64,000 bases of DNA. Source: Flavobacterium cupreum. GTDB lineage: Bacteria; Bacteroidota; Bacteroidia; Flavobacteriales; Flavobacteriaceae. Shown one piece after another: positions 18,773 to 26,973 of this stretch. The stretch's first letter is position 1, and every line of letters begins with the position of its first letter. The notes beneath the pieces were generated by a model, which was not told the origin of the DNA, ran no database searches, and saw only the letters and a program-made list of their open reading frames with translations. The DNA lies in assembly GCF_003996965.1 (NCBI RefSeq), contig NZ_QWDM01000014.1, forward strand, positions 91,293 to 155,292, read 5' to 3'. A program made the translations under genes and the position numbers.

Positions 18773-18873
18773 TTGTCGTTCGAACAACGGGAAATCTTCG
18801 CAAGAAGCTCGACAAAGATTAGATTCTTGTTGCAAAGTTACCTACTAAGATTTCCCGTTCCCCAAAATGACAA
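18773..18873. repeat. Palindromic element, copy A
   Basis: About 101 bp with imperfect inverted arms (18773-18800 and 18846-18873; TTGTCGTTCGAACAACGGG against CCCGTTCCCCAAAATGACAA) and a roughly 45-nt centre beginning CAAGAAGCTCGACAAAG. Related to copies B (22145-22246) and C (22754-22854). The centre is about three-quarters identical to copy C. It lies between convergent genes and may form a strong hairpin. Confidence 0.8.
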
Positions 18874-18921
18874 GATTCTATAAAACTTATATGTGACTAA
18901 CATCACTTATATGGTGTAAGA

Positions 18922-19587
18922 TTACCACTCAATCTCTTGAATGCCCTTTGCTTTCAGAAAACTATTCGTCTGACTAAAATGTTTGTTCCCAAACCAAAAT
19001 CCTCTGTTCGCGCTTAAAGGAGAAGGATGGCCTGATTTTAAAATATGATGTTTTGTTGCATCAATTAATGCTGCTTTCTTTTGGGCAAAACCTCCCCAAA
19101 GTAAAAAAACGACATTTTCACTCTCCGCCGAGATTTGCTTAATAACAGCATCTGTAAATTTTTCCCAGCCTTTTCCCTGATGACTTCCGGCTTCAGATTC
19201 TCGAACGGTTAAAGTAGCGTTTAAAAGAAAAACACCCTGATCTGCCCAACGTTCTAAATTTCCCGTTTTTGGCAATGGTTTGTTTAAATCAGTTTCAATT
19301 TCTTTAAAAATATTCTGGAGAGAAGGTGGAAATGGAATTCCATCATTTACAGAAAAACACAATCCATTGGCCTGATTAGGACCGTGATACGGATCCTGTC
19401 CGATAATTACAACTTTTACCTGATCAAAATGGCAATGGTCGAAAGCCGAAAAAATCTGGCTTCCTTTTGGATAACATATTTTTGTCGCGTATTCTGATTT
19501 TACGAAAGCGATTAATTCGTTGAAATAAGGTTTTTCGAATTCCTCTTTCAAGACGGGCTTCCAGGAATCATGCATTTTAACGTCCAT
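18922..19587 (-). CDS. ung: Uracil-DNA glycosylase
   Basis: 221 residues from the ATG at 19587 (MDVKMHDSWKPVLKEEF). It removes uracil from DNA in base-excision repair. Active-site block VVIIGQDPYHGPNQANGLCFSV carries the catalytic Asp, and HPSPLSANRGFWFGNKHF is the minor-groove loop with the conserved His. LLWGGFAQKK is also family-typical. The frame is open to 19629, but that ATG lies inside the TATGTTTG promoter box, so the shorter product is preferred. Divergent from mutS2. Confidence 0.96.
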   Translation of the reverse strand: MDVKMHDSWKPVLKEEFEKPYFNELIAFVKSEYATKICYPKGSQIFSAFDHCHFDQVKVVIIGQDPYHGPNQANGLCFSVNDGIPFPPSLQNIFKEIETDLNKPLPKTGNLERWADQGVFLLNATLTVRESEAGSHQGKGWEKFTDAVIKQISAESENVVFLLWGGFAQKKAALIDATKHHILKSGHPSPLSANRGFWFGNKHFSQTNSFLKAKGIQEIEW

Positions 19588-19622
19588 ACTTTTTTTATGC
19601 GAATTTCGGAATTTTTTTATTG

Positions 19623-19655
19623 CAAACATATTTACGCACTATAAAATTAGACCAA
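19623..19655 (-). promoter_or_regulatory. Promoter of ung, TTG-N22-TATGTTTG
   Basis: On the minus strand a -33 TTG (19653-19655) and -7 TATGTTTG (19623-19630) are spaced by 22 nt. The box covers the ATG at 19629 and so fixes the start at 19587. Confidence 0.7.
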
Positions 19656-19686
19656 AACTTTACCACATTCAATGGTACAATTTTTG

Positions 19687-19694
19687 TACTTTTG
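19687..19694 (+). promoter_or_regulatory. -7 box TACTTTTG of the mutS2-type gene
   Basis: Consensus TAnnTTTG, 22 nt before the ATG at 19717. Divergent from the ung promoter about 57 bp away. No good -33 is seen. Confidence 0.55.
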
Positions 19695-19716
19695 CGTGAC
19701 TTCATAAAGAGAATAA

Positions 19717-21882
19717 ATGATTAGTATTACCGAAAAAACATTACAAGACTTACAATTTCCAACCGTACTCGAAACCATTTCAGCTGGTTGCAATACCGAC
19801 ATTGGAAAGGAAAAAGCTTTACATATAACTCCGTTTAGAGACAAGGAAACTTTGATGCAGGCTTTGATGCAGACATCAGAATATGTTTCTTCGTTTCAGA
19901 ATAATAACGCAATTCCAAATCATGGTTTTGACGCGATAACGCACGAAATTAAATTCCTGGCCATAGAAGACAGTTTTCTGGAAGTAGGCAGTTTCAGGAA
20001 AATTGCGACGCTTTCATCAACATCGAATTTCCTGCTGAATTTCCTTAAAAAATTTGATGATTATTATCCGAATTTAAATGTAAGGGCTTCAAGGGTAGAA
20101 TATACAAAAGATATTGTGACGCTAATTGATGCCATTGTAGACAAATATGGCGAAATAAAAGACAACGCCTCACCTGCCCTTTTAAGCATTCGTCAAAATA
20201 TGAATATCGTTCGCGGCAAAGTAAACCAAAGTTTCGGAGTTGCCCTTACTCACAATAATAGTCTTGGCTATTTAGACGATATAAAAGAAAGCTTTGTACA
20301 GAACCGCAGGGTTTTGGCGGTCCTGGCCATGTATCGCCGTAAAGTAAAAGGTTCTATTTTAGGAAGTTCCAAAACCGGAAGTATTGCCTATATTGAACCT
20401 GAGGCCACTTTACAATATTCAAGAGAATTGGCAAATCTTGAATACGAAGAAAAAGAGGAAATTACGCGGATTTTAAAGCAACTATCCAATGCAATTCGTC
20501 CTTTTTTACCGTTACTAATTGAATATCAGGAGTTTTTAAGTGATATTGATGTGGTGGCAGGAAAAGCAAAATACGCCAACAGAATCAATGGAATTCTGCC
20601 AACAATTACGGAAGAAAGAAGATTATTCTTCAGGGAAGCCTATCATCCGATTTTGTACCTGAATAATAAGCAGAAAAACGAAATCACGCATCCGCAAACC
20701 ATTGAATTAAAACAGGACAACCGAATCATTGTTATTTCAGGACCTAATGCGGGCGGAAAAACAATTTCGCTTAAAACAGTTGGTTTACTCCAGTTAATGT
20801 TACAATCCGGAATGCTGATTCCGGTACATGAACGAAGTGAAACTTTTCTTTTTGACAGAATTTTGACGGACATTGGAGATAATCAATCTATTGAAAACCA
20901 TCTAAGTACGTACAGCTATCGATTAAAAAACATGAATTATTTCCTGAAAAAGTGTAATAAAAAAACCATGTTTCTGATTGATGAATTTGGTACAGGATCT
21001 GATCCGGAATTAGGTGGAGCCTTAGCAGAAATCTTTCTGGAAGAATTCTATCATCGTGAAGCTTTTGGAATTATCACGACGCATTATTCTAATCTGAAGA
21101 TTCTCGCCAACGAACTTCCCTTTGCTACAAACGCCAATATGATGTTTGACGAAAAATCATTAGAACCGATGTATAAGCTGGCTCTTGGTCAGGCCGGAAG
21201 TTCTTTTACATTTGAAGTGGCCTTGAAAAACGGCATTCCGTTTGGATTGATTAATCGTGCGAAAAAGAAAATTGAAGTCGGTAAAGTACGTTTTGATAAA
21301 ACGATTGCAACCCTTCAGAAAGAACGTTCCAAGCTCGAAAAAACTTCTATCAACTTAAAAGAAGAAGAAACCCGGGCGCGTGAGGAAAGCAAGAAGATGG
21401 AAAACATCAATGTAAAAATTAAACAAAAACTGGAAAGCTATCAGGAATTGTACGACAGCAACCAAAAGACCATTTACATTGGACAAAAAATTGAAGACAT
21501 CTCTGAAAAATATTTCAATAACAAAAACAAAAAAGAACTGATTGGCGAATTTTTGAAAATCATTGAAATTGAAAATTCAAAACGTAAAAAAGCAACTCCA
21601 AAAGAAGCAAAAGCGATAATCGAAAAGAAAAAAGAAGTTATTGCAGAAGTTACAGTTCAGGTGGAAGAAATTAGAAAAGAGAAAAAAGAAAAGAAACTCA
21701 AACCTGTAATCGAAAAACCTAAACCAATTCTAAAAGTGGGTGACAGAGTAAGAATGCAGGATGGAAGATCGGTTGGAAGTATTGATTCCATAGAAAAAAA
21801 TAAAGCAACCGTAAACTACGGAATGTTTACTTCAAAAGTAAGCCTGGACGAATTAGAGTTTGTCGAAGCGGGTAAGAAGTAG
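19717..21882 (+). CDS. MutS2-type ATPase without Smr domain
   Basis: 721 residues. MutS core and clamp region (about 20-300, DNASPALLSIRQNMN, GSILGSSKTGSIAYIEPEA), then the ATPase: Walker A GPNAGGKT (342-349), Walker B FLIDEFGTGSDP (Asp422-Glu423), ITTHYSNLK. A long charged coiled coil (about 525-680) and a KOW-like end (KVGDRVRMQDGRSVGSIDSIE, VNYGMFTSKVSLDELEF) follow. Firmicute MutS2 ends in a roughly 80-residue Smr nuclease domain; this protein stops before it. Bacterial MutS2 acts in recombination control or on stalled ribosomes; the role here is inferred. No mismatch-repair partner is adjacent. Confidence 0.9.
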   Translation: MISITEKTLQDLQFPTVLETISAGCNTDIGKEKALHITPFRDKETLMQALMQTSEYVSSFQNNNAIPNHGFDAITHEIKFLAIEDSFLEVGSFRKIATLSSTSNFLLNFLKKFDDYYPNLNVRASRVEYTKDIVTLIDAIVDKYGEIKDNASPALLSIRQNMNIVRGKVNQSFGVALTHNNSLGYLDDIKESFVQNRRVLAVLAMYRRKVKGSILGSSKTGSIAYIEPEATLQYSRELANLEYEEKEEITRILKQLSNAIRPFLPLLIEYQEFLSDIDVVAGKAKYANRINGILPTITEERRLFFREAYHPILYLNNKQKNEITHPQTIELKQDNRIIVISGPNAGGKTISLKTVGLLQLMLQSGMLIPVHERSETFLFDRILTDIGDNQSIENHLSTYSYRLKNMNYFLKKCNKKTMFLIDEFGTGSDPELGGALAEIFLEEFYHREAFGIITTHYSNLKILANELPFATNANMMFDEKSLEPMYKLALGQAGSSFTFEVALKNGIPFGLINRAKKKIEVGKVRFDKTIATLQKERSKLEKTSINLKEEETRAREESKKMENINVKIKQKLESYQELYDSNQKTIYIGQKIEDISEKYFNNKNKKELIGEFLKIIEIENSKRKKATPKEAKAIIEKKKEVIAEVTVQVEEIRKEKKEKKLKPVIEKPKPILKVGDRVRMQDGRSVGSIDSIEKNKATVNYGMFTSKVSLDELEFVEAGKK

Positions 21883-22058
21883 TTTTCAGTTTTGAGTCGC
21901 AGTTTTTGAGTTTTAAAATTGGGAAAATTGGGTAAAATTAAAATAAAAGCGATTTAAACAAGCATCTGCTTGAGAACTATAAACGAATTTGTAAAATTTA
22001 AAAAAATCGCTTAAAACTTATTTATGAAGGTTGTTTTTGATTTGTAAAATCTATGCAA

Positions 22059-22119
22059 AAAACTATTTTTATAAACAAAACAAATAGTTTTGAAAAAGCT
22101 TTTTTAATAAAGCTTTTTT
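22059..22119 (+). terminator. Two hairpins after the mutS2-type gene
   Basis: A 10-bp stem AAAACTATTT/AAATAGTTTT (22059-22091) is followed at once by a second stem AAAAAGCTTT/AAAGCTTTTT (22093-22118) ending in a T-run. The second one is the likely terminator. The rest of 21883-22058 holds short repeat words and no gene. Confidence 0.65.
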
Positions 22120-22144
22120 ATTTGATGGAAAGATCTGCGCAATC

Positions 22145-22246
22145 TTGTCATTTCGACGAAGGAGAAATCACAAACGTAATTCGACAAAGACTGATGATTT
22201 TTTTTATGGAATAAATGGTGTGATTTCTCCTTCGTCGAAATGACAA
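22145..22246. repeat. Palindromic element, copy B
   Basis: 102 bp with a perfect 27-bp inverted repeat (22145-22171 and 22220-22246, beginning TTGTCATTTCGACGAAGGAG) around a 48-nt centre. Same outer arm motif as copies A and C, but with a more divergent centre. Confidence 0.9.
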
Positions 22247-22293
22247 ACCATGCACACTAGCTTTGAAAAAACCTCGAAAACTTAAATTCAAAA

Positions 22294-22707
22294 ATGAAAG
22301 ATCTTCCAAAAAACAAAAAAATAATCCTTTTCGACGGAGTCTGCAATTTATGTAATGGCGCCGTTCAGTTTATCATCAAACATGATAAAAAAGACACTTT
22401 TAGGTTTCTAGCACTGCAATCGGAATTGGGAATTGAAATTTGTCGGTATATAGGTGTTGATCAAAATAAAATTGACAGTATTATTTTGTATCATCCGGGA
22501 ATTGCTTATTATTACAAATCTTCCGCTGTTCTTGAAATAGGAAAAGATCTGGGTGGAATTTATAGTTTAGCTTCCGTCTTTAAAATTTTTCCGGAAAGGT
22601 TTCGAAATTACATTTACGATTATATTGCTAAAAATCGATACAAATGGTATGGTAAAAAAGAAAGCTGCATGATTCCTACTCCGGAACTGAAGGCAAAATT
22701 TCTTTAA
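22294..22707 (+). CDS. DCC-family thiol-disulfide oxidoreductase-like protein
   Basis: 137 residues, one DCC (DUF393) domain. The N-terminal block ILFDGVCNLCNGAVQFIIKHD holds the CxxC pair, followed by FRFLALQSELG, a YYYKSSAVLEI strand and a C-terminal helical part with YRWYGKKESCMIPTPELK. The fold is thioredoxin-like, but substrates are not established for the family. It lies between repeat copies B and C and appears to be transcribed alone. Confidence 0.9.
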   Translation: MKDLPKNKKIILFDGVCNLCNGAVQFIIKHDKKDTFRFLALQSELGIEICRYIGVDQNKIDSIILYHPGIAYYYKSSAVLEIGKDLGGIYSLASVFKIFPERFRNYIYDYIAKNRYKWYGKKESCMIPTPELKAKFL

Positions 22708-22753
22708 TTCCAATTTTTTTAAAAATTCCAAATTCCAATTCTTCAACGCGATA

Positions 22754-22854
22754 TTGTCATTTCGAGGAACGAGAAATCTTCGCAAGAAGCCTGAAAAAGA
22801 TTTGATTTTTGTTGCGGAATTATTCACTAAGATTTCTCGTTCCTCGAAATGACA
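22754..22854. repeat. Palindromic element, copy C
   Basis: 101 bp with a perfect 26-bp inverted repeat (starting 22754 as TTGTCATTTCGAGGAACGAG; right arm 22829-22854) around a centre starting CGCAAGAAGCC, close to that of copy A. Confidence 0.9.
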
Positions 22855-22941
22855 TACTAAACGAAAATATTATTTTGAAAACCTTTTGTGGCGGGATTAG
22901 CTTCTAAAATTTAGGCCTGCTAAGTTTTGTATTTACAACAA

Positions 22942-22984
22942 AAAATCCCAAATTCAACTGATTACAATTGGAATTTGGGATTTT
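22942..22984 (-). terminator. Terminator of ettA
   Basis: Perfect 14-bp stem (22942-22955 with 22971-22984), 15-nt loop and T-tracts on both sides, 25 bp past the ettA stop. It could also serve the plus strand. Confidence 0.75.
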
Positions 22985-23009
22985 AAAAATTGAAATTTAT
23001 TAGAAATTA

Positions 23010-24701
23010 TTATCTAATTAACTTTCTGTATTTCAAACGTTTTGGAGTTAAATCACCACCCAAACGTTTCTTTTTATTTTCTTCATATTCAGAAAAACCA
23101 CCTTCGAAATAATATACTTCAGAATCTCCTTCGAAAGCTAAAATGTGCGTACAAATTCTGTCTAAGAACCATCTGTCGTGCGAAATAATTACGGCACAAC
23201 CAGCAAAATTTTCCAAACCTTCTTCTAGTGCACGAAGTGTGTTTACATCCAAATCATTCGTTGGCTCATCCAGCAAAAGTACATTTCCTTCTTCTTTCAA
23301 TGTCATTGCAAGGTGCAAACGGTTACGTTCTCCTCCAGATAACATGGATACTTTTTTATTTTGCTCGCCGCCACCAAAATTGAAACGTGATAAATAAGCT
23401 CTTGAATTCACTTGTTTTCCACCCATCATGATTAATTCCTGACCATCGGCAAAGTTTTCCCAAATCGATTTATTTGGATCTATATTAGAGTGTGACTGAT
23501 CTACGTAAGCGATTTTTACTGTTTCTCCCACTGAAAATTCTCCGCTGTCTGTTTTTTGCTCTCCCATGATCATTTTGAAAATGGTAGATTTACCGGCACC
23601 GTTTGGTCCGATAATTCCAACAATTCCGGCTTGTGGTAAAGTGAAGTTCAAATTATCGTACAACAATTTCTCTCCAAAAGCTTTTGCTACATTTTTTGCC
23701 TCGATAACATTTGTTCCTAAACGCGGACCATTCGGGATGTAAATTTCCAGATTTTCATCCAGTTGTTTTTGGTCTTCGTTCAATAATTTATCGTAATTCT
23801 GTAAACGCGCTTTTTGTTTTGTCTGACGTCCTTTCGCTCCCTGACGAACCCAGTCCAGCTCACGTTCTAAAGTTTTTCTGCGTTTAGAAGCTACTTTCTC
23901 TTCCTGTGCCATACGGCTTGATTTTTGGTCTAACCAGGAAGAATAATTTCCTTTCCACGGAATACCTTCTCCTCTGTCCAGCTCTAAAATCCAGCCTGCC
24001 ACATTATCAAGGAAATACCTGTCGTGCGTTACCGCAATTACAGTTCCTGCGTATTGTGCCAAATGCTGCTCTAACCAAAGTACAGACTCCGCATCAAGGT
24101 GGTTGGTAGGCTCATCCAAAAGCAATACATCCGGTTGTTGCAATAACAAACGGCATAAAGCAACACGACGACGCTCTCCTCCTGAAAGGTTTTTAATAGG
24201 CGTATCACCTTCCGGAGTACGCAACGCATCCATTGCAATTTCTAATTTGGTATCGATTTCCCAGGCACCAAGAGCGTCAATTTTGTCTTGTAAAGCGGCC
24301 TGACGATCCATCAATTTGTCCATTTTGTCCTGATCTTCGTAATTTTCAGGAAGACCAAATAAATCATTAATTTGATTGTACTCTTCTAAAACTGCCATAG
24401 TTTCAGCAGCTCCTTCACGCACAATTTCGATAACGGTCTTAGAATCATCCAGAATTGGTTCCTGCTCTAAATAACCTACAGTGTAACCAGGCTGAAAAAC
24501 AACATCTCCCTGAAAATTTTTATCAACTCCTGCAATGATTTTTAATAAAGAAGATTTTCCTGAACCGTTAAGTCCAAGAATACCAATTTTTGCACCGTAA
24601 AAGAAACTCAGGTAAATATTCTTAAGAACCGGTTTATCTGCTCCCTGATAGGTTTTGCTCAATTTCTGCATTGAGAAAATTACTTTCTTATCGTCTGACA
24701 T
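23010..24701 (-). CDS. ettA: Energy-dependent translational throttle protein EttA (ABC-F)
   Basis: 563 residues, close to E. coli EttA (555). Two ABC cassettes without membrane segments: Walker A GLNGSGKSS and signature LSGGERRRVAL, then GPNGAGKST and LSGGERNRLHL; Walker B blocks LLLDEPTNHLDAES and LLLDEPTNDLDVNT. The arm insertion of EttA lies in the first cassette (about 95-140) and the P-site tRNA-interaction motif in the linker (RTLERELDWVRQGAKGRQTK). It binds the ribosomal E site and gates translation by ATP/ADP ratio. The start MSDDKKVIFSMQKL fits the family. Confidence 0.97.
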   Translation of the reverse strand: MSDDKKVIFSMQKLSKTYQGADKPVLKNIYLSFFYGAKIGILGLNGSGKSSLLKIIAGVDKNFQGDVVFQPGYTVGYLEQEPILDDSKTVIEIVREGAAETMAVLEEYNQINDLFGLPENYEDQDKMDKLMDRQAALQDKIDALGAWEIDTKLEIAMDALRTPEGDTPIKNLSGGERRRVALCRLLLQQPDVLLLDEPTNHLDAESVLWLEQHLAQYAGTVIAVTHDRYFLDNVAGWILELDRGEGIPWKGNYSSWLDQKSSRMAQEEKVASKRRKTLERELDWVRQGAKGRQTKQKARLQNYDKLLNEDQKQLDENLEIYIPNGPRLGTNVIEAKNVAKAFGEKLLYDNLNFTLPQAGIVGIIGPNGAGKSTIFKMIMGEQKTDSGEFSVGETVKIAYVDQSHSNIDPNKSIWENFADGQELIMMGGKQVNSRAYLSRFNFGGGEQNKKVSMLSGGERNRLHLAMTLKEEGNVLLLDEPTNDLDVNTLRALEEGLENFAGCAVIISHDRWFLDRICTHILAFEGDSEVYYFEGGFSEYEENKKKRLGGDLTPKRLKYRKLIR

Positions 24702-24733
24702 ATTATGTTTATTGTTATTAGTTTATTGTTAAA

Positions 24734-25122
24734 TTATTTAAATTTAAGTCCTTTGATTTCACAATTCCTTAAATAATTCATCATCGCTCCTATTTTATTT
24801 TTTTCTATTTGAGTCATTTCATTTAATCTCAAGTGTTGTTCTTCTGAAATCAACTTTCTATCAAAAGCGCTGTAGGATTGCGATTTTACCACCCCGGCTG
24901 AACCTTTTGCAATACTCAAAAATTGGATAAATTCTCTATTTCCATTTCTTTCAAAACCTTCTGTAATATTATCCATTACAGATCCTGAACTTCTGTCGAT
25001 TTGATCTTTTAGTGAATAATTTGTTTTTAAAGTTGTTGTTTGAATCAATAACTCAACATATTGACATAATTCTCTAGCTTTTTGCCAATTTCTAAATCTT
25101 CAAATTTATTTATTTTCGCCAC
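24734..25122 (-). pseudogene. Four-helix-bundle (S23/IVP-type) protein gene with frameshift
   Basis: From 25048 the frame gives 104 residues of a four-helix-bundle protein (LKDQIDRSSGSVMDNITEGFERNGNREF). The missing first helix is upstream in another frame: a GTG at 25122 reads AKINKFEDLEI, and after one missing base near 25085-25087 the text continues (W)QKARELCQYVELLIQ into the main frame. The full family protein is about 120-130 residues. One A appears lost from a short A-run (plus strand), or the base is a sequencing error. A shortened product from 25048 would lack helix 1. The function of these proteins is unknown; some are encoded in 23S rRNA insertions. Confidence 0.75.
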
Positions 25123-25152
25123 AACAACAAACTACAAACTATAAACAACAAA

Positions 25153-25335
25153 CTAAACTCTCCCTTTCAACGCATTAAAAACCCATGCATTAGCAAAAAA
25201 GCCAACACCAACAGCGACAAATCCCCAGCCTGAAACATCTCTGTATCTAAAAGCTCCAAGACCTATAAGTAACAATCCCATAAGTACCATTATAAAAGTA
25301 GCCCATCCTAAAACGGTATTTTTATTCATTCCCAT
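25153..25335 (-). CDS. Small two-helix membrane protein (CAL67264-like)
   Basis: 60 residues (or 58 from a second ATG, MNKNTVLGW). Two hydrophobic segments: TFIMVLMGLLLIGLGAF and FVAVGVGFFANAWVF, with RYRDVSGWG between. Length and motifs recall the small CAL67264-type membrane family of flavobacteria; I am going by memory of that family. Function unknown. It stands alone between holA and the broken four-helix-bundle gene. Confidence 0.75.
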   Translation of the reverse strand: MGMNKNTVLGWATFIMVLMGLLLIGLGAFRYRDVSGWGFVAVGVGFFANAWVFNALKGRV

Positions 25336-25403
25336 AATTGATTAATTAATTTTTGATGTCATTTATTTTTTTCGGAAATGCAAATATCGTGAATTTTCAC
25401 GGC

Positions 25404-26408
25404 TTAATTAAATATTTTGTACAGCATTTCTTTTAACAAGTCCGATTGCGATAATGCGTTAGCGCCGACTCCTTTACTTTTTACATCAATATCACGTAGT
25501 GCACCCACAATCTGACTCACTTTTCGCATTGGATAATTCTTTACCGCCAAATCGTATTCCTTTAAAAAATAAGGATTTACGCCAATTGCTGCAGCGACAT
25601 TCTTAGGGTTTTTATCTTTAAGTCCGTGGTATTTCAAAAGCTGGATGAAAAATCCGAAGACTAGTCCTGTTGTCATTACCAACGGGTATTCTTTGGGATT
25701 ATGTGCAAAATTTTCAGCAATTTTATAGGCTCTCAATTGATTTCTTTCGCCGATTGCCTTACGAAGTTCAAAGACATTATAGTCCTTACTGAAACCTATA
25801 TTCTCTTCGATATGATTGGGTGTAATCATAGTTCCCTGAGGCAAAATAATCTGTAATTTTTCAAGTTCATTATTAATTTTACTTAAATCAGTGCCTAAAA
25901 ATTCAACTAACATTGCGTTAGCTTTGGGATCAATGGTATATTTTTTTCCGGCAAGTACCCGTTTGATCCAGTCCCCTACCTGGTTTTCGTATAGTTTTTT
26001 ACTTTCATAAATTACTCCTTTTTGAGCAAGCAGCTTGGTGACTTTTTTACGTTTATCAAGCGTTTTGTATTTATAACAAAAAACCAAAACCGTAGTTTCC
26101 ATTGGGTTATTTACGTAAGACTCAATTTTATCAATGGTTCTGGACAAATCCTGTGCTTCTTTTACGATAACAACCTGGCGATCCGCCATCATGGGATAGC
26201 GTTTGGCCGTAGAAACGATATCTTCTACAGAAACATCCCTTCCATATAAAACGGTCTGATTAAATCCTTTTTCTTCTTCTGAAAGTACATTCTGTTCTAT
26301 ATATTCAGACAGTTTATCTATATAATAAGGTTCTTCCCCCATTAAAAAATAAATCGGTTTTATATTTCCGGCTTTGATATCGTTAACAATTTTTACAACT
26401 TCGTCCAT
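25404..26408 (-). CDS. holA: DNA polymerase III delta subunit
   Basis: 334 residues, a usual HolA length. The N-terminal AAA+-like domain has IKPIYFLMGEEPYYIDKLSEYI, the family signature, but no functional Walker A, as expected for delta. The middle and C-terminal collar domains contain FLGTDLSKINNELEKL and YFLKEYDLAVKNYPMRKVSQIVGALRDID. Delta opens the beta clamp during clamp loading. It is divergent from an HsdR_N-like gene, a pairing recurrent in Bacteroidota. Confidence 0.96.
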   Translation of the reverse strand: MDEVVKIVNDIKAGNIKPIYFLMGEEPYYIDKLSEYIEQNVLSEEEKGFNQTVLYGRDVSVEDIVSTAKRYPMMADRQVVIVKEAQDLSRTIDKIESYVNNPMETTVLVFCYKYKTLDKRKKVTKLLAQKGVIYESKKLYENQVGDWIKRVLAGKKYTIDPKANAMLVEFLGTDLSKINNELEKLQIILPQGTMITPNHIEENIGFSKDYNVFELRKAIGERNQLRAYKIAENFAHNPKEYPLVMTTGLVFGFFIQLLKYHGLKDKNPKNVAAAIGVNPYFLKEYDLAVKNYPMRKVSQIVGALRDIDVKSKGVGANALSQSDLLKEMLYKIFN

Positions 26409-26422
26409 TAAAATTTTGTTTC

Positions 26423-26471
26423 AGGTTTAAAGTTTCAGGTGCTTGCTTCAATAACTTGAAACTTTAAACCT
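26423..26471. repeat. 18-bp inverted repeat between divergent genes
   Basis: Arms 26423-26440 and 26454-26471 match at 17 of 18 positions around a 13-nt spacer. A related GTTTCAGG/CCTGAAAC pair occurs at 29696-29738. It lies upstream of both holA and the HsdR_N-like gene. Confidence 0.75.
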
Positions 26472-26491
26472 AAAACTTAAAACCATTTTTA

Positions 26492-26499
26492 TATTTTTG
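26492..26499 (+). promoter_or_regulatory. -7 box TATTTTTG of the HsdR_N-like gene
   Basis: Consensus TAnnTTTG only 4 nt before the ATG at 26504, so the transcript would be nearly leaderless. Confidence 0.45.
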
Positions 26500-26503
26500 C
26501 TTT

Positions 26504-26953
26504 ATGCTTAGATTAAATTTCCCTACTTATACTTTCCGATTCAAAAATAGCGAAAATAAAGTGTCTATTTTTGATGAAATCAGGAAAAAATTTATCATTC
26601 TCACCCCGGAAGAATGGGTTCGTCAGCATGTTGTTCATTATTTAATGAATGAAAAAAAATACCCAAAATCTTTGATAAACGTAGAGAAGGTTCTTACGGT
26701 CAACGGATTACGAAAAAGGTATGATGTTGTTGTGTTTAATCCTGATGGTTCTATACATATATTAGTAGAATGTAAAGCTCCTGAAGTACGGATTTCACAG
26801 GCAACTTTTGACCAGATTGCCCGTTATAACATGACAATGAAGGCACGATTTTTGAATGTCACCAACGGTCTGAATCACTTTTATTGCCAAATGGATTTTG
26901 AAAACGAAAAATATCAGTTTTTACAGTCGCTACCGGATTACAGGCAAGTTTAA
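26504..26953 (+). CDS. Stand-alone HsdR N-terminal (endonuclease-fold) protein
   Basis: 149 residues, a single type I restriction HsdR_N_2-type domain. PD-(D/E)xK-like motifs: KRYDVVVFNPDGSIHILVECKAP, where Asp (YDVVVF) and the E-C-K triad fit the nuclease site, preceded by TPEEWVRQHVVHYLM. No helicase or methylase genes are nearby, so this is not a restriction system. It is a conserved orphan next to holA in many Bacteroidota; a role in DNA repair or replication is only inferred. The stop lies 20 bp before a glycosyltransferase gene. Confidence 0.88.
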   Translation: MLRLNFPTYTFRFKNSENKVSIFDEIRKKFIILTPEEWVRQHVVHYLMNEKKYPKSLINVEKVLTVNGLRKRYDVVVFNPDGSIHILVECKAPEVRISQATFDQIARYNMTMKARFLNVTNGLNHFYCQMDFENEKYQFLQSLPDYRQV

Positions 26954-26973
26954 TAAATTATAAAAAAATACTT

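Noticed and set aside
26504..26953. Type I restriction system
   Set aside because: Only an isolated HsdR N-terminal domain is present; no methylase, specificity or helicase gene.
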